Assembly: GCA_003554005.1 (NCBI GenBank)
Contig: PWEU01000232.1
Span: 1 to 24,135, forward strand
Direction of reading: 5' to 3'
Origin: Nitriliruptoraceae bacterium
GTDB taxonomy: Bacteria; Actinomycetota; Nitriliruptoria; Nitriliruptorales; Nitriliruptoraceae
Length of the DNA: 24,135 nt
In this document: positions 21,807 through 24,135 of the stretch, piece after piece
Layout of the letters: every line of letters starts with the position of its first letter
How positions within the stretch are numbered: the first letter of the stretch is position 1
Notes under the pieces: model-generated
What the model was told of the DNA's origin: nothing
Databases searched by the model: none
Seen by the model: the letters and a program-made list of their open reading frames with translations, nothing else
Translations under genes and position numbers: made by a program

Positions 21807-22826
21807 TCAGGGAGCAAGTCCGCGTTCCGTGGCGAGCCGGGCGATGCCCGCCTCCAGCTCCCTGAGCTCCTGCACCTCGCGGCGCAGCCGTCGGCGCAAC
21901 TGCTCGGCCGCGACGACGGCGGTGCCGAAGACCTCGTCGCCCTCGCCCTCCCACGCCGGGCAGACGGCGCGGTGATCGCACCAGTCGCACAGCCGGTTCG
22001 GGACGGTCTCGAACCGCTCCTCGCGGATCGCGGCAGCGGCCGCAAGGACCGCCTCGCGGGCCGCATCGAGGTCGAGTTCCTCGAGGCGCACGGCGACCTC
22101 GAGCCCCGGGACCACGAAGTCCAGGGCGACGGTGCGCGGCAGCGCCCCGAACAGGGGCCGGCAGGCCAGGGCGTACAGCGCCAGCTGGAGGGAGGACGCC
22201 ACCTCGCTGCGGGGTCGGGCCCTGCGGTTGGTCTTGTAGTCGACCACGTGCAGGTCACCATCCGCATCGACGTCGACGCGGTCGATCGAGCCCACCACCA
22301 CGGCCTCGTAGGCGAAGGGGACCTCGAACCAGGCCTCCGTCGCCGCGGTGGTCCGGTCCGCTGGCCGCTGTCGGGCGTGGTAGCGGCGCAGCACCTGCTG
22401 CGCATGCCGGTAGTGAGCCACCTGCTCCTCACGCGGGAGGTCCTCGAACCCGCGCGTGTCCCAGGCGTCGTACAGGAAGCCGAGCAGCTGTTCCTCGCTC
22501 GGTGGTTCGGGGAGCTTGCGGTCGTGGAACGCCTCCAGGGCACCGTGGATCGAGGTGCCGAAGGACAGGTGGGGGCTCGGCCGGGTGGGGAGCCGGTCCA
22601 CGTAGCGGAAGCGGAACTTGCGCGGGCAGGTGCGGTAGGTGTCGATCCGGCTGAACGACAGGCGGATCCGTCCCTGGGCGTCGGTCAGGGGCGGGGCGGT
22701 CGGCTCGAGCTCACCGAAGGTGCCGGGTGGGGCGTCCTCCACCGCGAGCAGCCGGGGCATCGTGCCGTCCCCGGCCGCGGGCGCCGGCGGTGATGGGCCC
22801 CGACCGTCCGCGTCCGGGGAGCTCAT
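21807..22826 (-). CDS. RecB/Cas4-like PD-(D/E)XK nuclease with probable 4Fe-4S cluster
   Basis: A 339-aa nuclease of the PDDEXK_1 type. Motifs in order: SFSRIDTYRTCPRKFRFRYV (57-76), FGTSIHGALEAFH (89-101) with H94, GSIDRVDVDADGDLHVVDYK (179-198) with D182, D196 and K198, and QLALYAL (214-220) with Q214 and Y218. Cys67 plus Cys280, Cys283 and Cys289 (CDWCDHRAVC) have the spacing of the iron-sulfur nucleases AddB and Cas4. A coiled C-terminal helix (303-334) follows. No helicase domain is present. Mycobacteria carry a similar stand-alone RecB-like protein (Rv2119 type). ATG 22826 overlaps the HisN stop by ATGA. The N-terminal 50 residues are Pro-rich and probably disordered. Role in repair is inferred; no CRISPR array or cas gene is in view. 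Confidence 0.92.
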   Translation of the reverse strand: MSSPDADGRGPSPPAPAAGDGTMPRLLAVEDAPPGTFGELEPTAPPLTDAQGRIRLSFSRIDTYRTCPRKFRFRYVDRLPTRPSPHLSFGTSIHGALEAFHDRKLPEPPSEEQLLGFLYDAWDTRGFEDLPREEQVAHYRHAQQVLRRYHARQRPADRTTAATEAWFEVPFAYEAVVVGSIDRVDVDADGDLHVVDYKTNRRARPRSEVASSLQLALYALACRPLFGALPRTVALDFVVPGLEVAVRLEELDLDAAREAVLAAAAAIREERFETVPNRLCDWCDHRAVCPAWEGEGDEVFGTAVVAAEQLRRRLRREVQELRELEAGIARLATERGLAP

Positions 22827-23545
22827 GCTCCGACGTCCCCGTCGTCGGTGGCCAGCAGCGCGAGCACCGCCTCGTGGAGGTGGCCGTTGGTGCTCAGCGC
22901 GCTCCCCCCGTCGGCCGTGGGCACCCCGTCGAGGTCGGTGAACCGCCCCCCCGCCGCCTCGACGATGACCTTGACGGCCACCAGGTCCCAGAGGCTGACC
23001 GCGGCCTCCACGGCGACGTCGGTGCTGCCGGCCGCGACCAGACAGTGGTTCCAGAAGTCGCCGTAGCCTCGTTGCCGGGCGGTGGCGCCGGTCAGCCGCG
23101 CCGGCGCCGAGGCCAGCCCGCGGTCGCCGAAGTAGCGCAGCCCACCGAAGGCGACCTCCGCGTCGGCGAGCTCGTCGATGTCGCTGACGGCGATGGGCCG
23201 GGCGTCCTGGCGTGCCGGCCCGGACGCGATCCCGTCGAACCGGGTGGCCAGCGCCGGGGCGGAGGCGACCCCCACCACGTCCTCGCCCTCGAGCTGCAGG
23301 CCGATCAGGGTGGCGAACACGGGGTTGCCCTTGACGAAGTTCGTGGTCCCGTCGATCGGGTCGATGACCCACCGTGGGGCGTCGGGCGGCCCGTCGAGGC
23401 CGTCCTCCTCCCCCAGCACCGCATGGCCGGGGAAGCGGTCGCGGAGCGCAGCCCGCAGGGTGCGCTCGACCTCCTCGTCGACCGCGGTGACCCAGGTCCC
23501 GTCCGCCTTGGTGCGCACGTCGAGGTGGCGGCGGAACGCCCGCAT
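22823..23545 (-). CDS. hisN: Inositol-monophosphatase family phosphatase, probable histidinol-phosphatase (start uncertain)
   Basis: Mg-dependent phosphatase of the IMPase superfamily, acting on histidinol phosphate, inositol phosphate or a related sugar phosphate. Metal-site motifs are LGEEDG (44-49), WVIDPIDGTTNF (59-70) with D62 and D65, and SLWDLVAVKVIVEAAGG (184-200) with D187. YGDFWNHCLVAAG (161-173) resembles actinobacterial HisN (YGDFLSYCLVAEG, from memory). The given ATG 23545 is the only standard start near the right place. The family-like first helix ATFRDAAHELADLADATT is encoded just upstream in the same frame, up to about 23614, where only CTG codons (23602, 23614) occur. The gene may therefore start at CTG, be entered by frameshift, or have lost its start through an indel (see findings). 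It overlaps the nuclease by 4 bp. Confidence 0.85.
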   Translation of the reverse strand: MRAFRRHLDVRTKADGTWVTAVDEEVERTLRAALRDRFPGHAVLGEEDGLDGPPDAPRWVIDPIDGTTNFVKGNPVFATLIGLQLEGEDVVGVASAPALATRFDGIASGPARQDARPIAVSDIDELADAEVAFGGLRYFGDRGLASAPARLTGATARQRGYGDFWNHCLVAAGSTDVAVEAAVSLWDLVAVKVIVEAAGGRFTDLDGVPTADGGSALSTNGHLHEAVLALLATDDGDVGA

Positions 23546-24075
23546 CGTGGTCGCATCCGCCAGGTCGGCCAGCTCGTGGGCCGCGTCCCGGAAGGTCGCC
23601 AGGTCGGTCCCCAGTCGAAGGTCATGTCGTCGAAGCGGAGGATGATGTCGTTGGGCTGCACGGTCAGGGTGACCTCCTCCCGCGGCACCCACAGCGGGAT
23701 GCAGGGGCCCTGACCGGCGTGGCCCATCAGGCAGATCAGCAGCTGTCCGGAGCTGTCCAGCCCGATGATCTGGCGGGCGTAGCTGAGCAGCTCGTGGAAC
23801 TCCGCCGCGCCGGCGCGGCGCTTCTGGTAGGCGGAGGCCCACTTGGACTCGGACTTGCCGTAGTTGGCGATGACCTGCCCCGGACTGAGCTTGGTGATCC
23901 CGTTCAGGGACCGCACGCTCTTGAGGGCCTTGTCCTGCTTGACGGCCTTGCCGACGCGCACGGCGGCGGCCGGGCTGGCGAGCGCGCCGGGTAGGTCGGC
24001 GAGCTCGAAGTTGCCGGCCGCCTGGGCCGCCTTCTGGCGCTCCACTGGGACCTGGATCTCGATCTTGCTGGCCAC
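23305..24075 (-). CDS. Hypothetical protein beside tRNA; 3' part overlaps hisN
   Basis: Not recognised. The first about 156 residues look like a genuine soluble protein: ASKIEIQVPVERQKAAQAAG, ADLPGALASPAAAVRVGKAV, LSPGQVIANYGKSESKWASA, FHELLSYARQIIGL, LLICLMGHAGQGPCIPLWVP, EVTLTVQPNDIILRFDD. After the sequence MTFDWG (151-156) the frame continues 100 codons to 23305, but it becomes Arg/Pro/Ser/Thr-rich and coincides with hisN in another frame. This is the look of a shadow frame, so the natural C-terminus is probably near 156. GTG 24075 has GAGGAG upstream (about 24086 on the plus strand), which supports the start. There is no signal peptide. The tRNA 3' end lies 34 bp upstream. Confidence 0.65.
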   Translation of the reverse strand: MASKIEIQVPVERQKAAQAAGNFELADLPGALASPAAAVRVGKAVKQDKALKSVRSLNGITKLSPGQVIANYGKSESKWASAYQKRRAGAAEFHELLSYARQIIGLDSSGQLLICLMGHAGQGPCIPLWVPREEVTLTVQPNDIILRFDDMTFDWGPTWRPSGTRPTSWPTWRMRPRCGRSAATSTCAPRRTGPGSPRSTRRSSAPCGLRSATASPAMRCWGRRTASTGRPTPHGGSSTRSTGPRTSSRATPCSPP

Positions 24076-24109
24076 GAACGCTCCTCGAGGTCGGTGCACG
24101 CAACCCGCG

Positions 24110-24135
24110 TGGTACCCCCGACCGGATTCGAACCG
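24110..24135 (-). tRNA. tRNA gene, 3' end only (identity not readable)
   Basis: The minus strand reads the T-loop TTCGAAT with G53 and C61, the 3' T-stem strand CCGGT, the acceptor 3' strand CGGGGGT, discriminator A and an encoded CCA (24112-24110). All positions fit a standard tRNA from nucleotide 51 to 76. The anticodon lies outside the window, so the amino acid cannot be named. The 5' acceptor strand should read ACCCCCG if this is correct. Confidence 0.87.

Noticed and set aside
21807..22826. Cas4 of a CRISPR system
   Set aside because: The Cys pattern and PD-(D/E)XK motifs are shared with AddB and stand-alone RecB-like proteins; no repeats, Cas1, Cas2 or effector genes are present.
24076..24135. 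A tRNA-associated integration site
   Set aside because: No integrase, no direct repeat of the tRNA 3' end elsewhere that I can see in the window, and neighbouring genes have native composition.

Overview
The window reads as an ordinary chromosomal segment of a very GC-rich actinobacterium. Third codon positions are almost always G or C, GTG starts are common, and the gene families are typical of the phylum: mycobacterial-type SerC, actinobacterial AdoK (the Rv2202c type), AspC with a GVAKTYAMTGWR motif, ClpS followed by DUF2017, and an F420-type LLM oxidoreductase. Acidic stretches in the exported binding protein and in one permease would fit a salt- or alkali-tolerant member of a deep lineage such as Nitriliruptoria, but that placement is a guess. 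I see no insertion sequence, prophage, CRISPR array or integrase. No stretch above 300 bp lacks a gene; the longest gaps are about 250 bp (806-1057 and 11291-11541).

Layout. 1-805 (-) is the N-terminal part of lysine 6-aminotransferase, cut by the window edge. It is divergent from adenosine kinase (1058-2038, +), which is followed by a membrane protein with a degenerate GGDEF domain (2119-3285, +). That gene overlaps the convergent serC (3190-4314, -) tail to tail. serC is divergent from aspC (4510-5700, +), and a strong hairpin at 5722-5749 closes the convergence. From 11290 down to 5786 (-) lies a complete BMP-family nucleoside-type ABC importer: lipoprotein, intercistronic hairpin, double-domain ATPase, and two permeases joined by 4-bp ATGA overlaps. 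Next comes a two-gene operon of unknown function (12949-11542, -) with one exported or anchored protein and one cytosolic protein. It is followed by S-adenosylhomocysteinase (13173-14498, -) with a strongly structured 3' region, and by aat (14690-15454, -). A palindrome at 15502-15520 separates aat from the divergent pair of 5'-3' exonuclease and murJ (15535-18156, +). Then, all on the minus strand, come an LLM oxidoreductase, DUF2017, clpS and a cold-shock-domain protein.

The last block (20672-24075, -) reads from the right edge: the 3' end of a tRNA gene, an unknown protein, a HisN/inositol-monophosphatase family enzyme, an Fe-S PD-(D/E)XK nuclease, an SRPBCC protein, a small helical protein, and a protein resembling the MbcA/ParS toxin-binding domain. 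Two tandem hairpins end the block.

Functional links. SahH makes adenosine, AdoK phosphorylates it, and the BMP importer probably supplies nucleosides from outside, so three loci bear on adenosine and purine salvage. Aat and ClpS are the writer and reader of the bacterial Leu/Phe N-degron pathway and lie about 5 kb apart. SerC, AspC, Lat and the possible HisN all belong to amino-acid metabolism. The least explained parts are the reading-frame conflict at the unknown gene/hisN junction (around 23609), the 12949-11542 unknown operon, the toxin-less MbcA-like gene, and the structured sahH 3' region.
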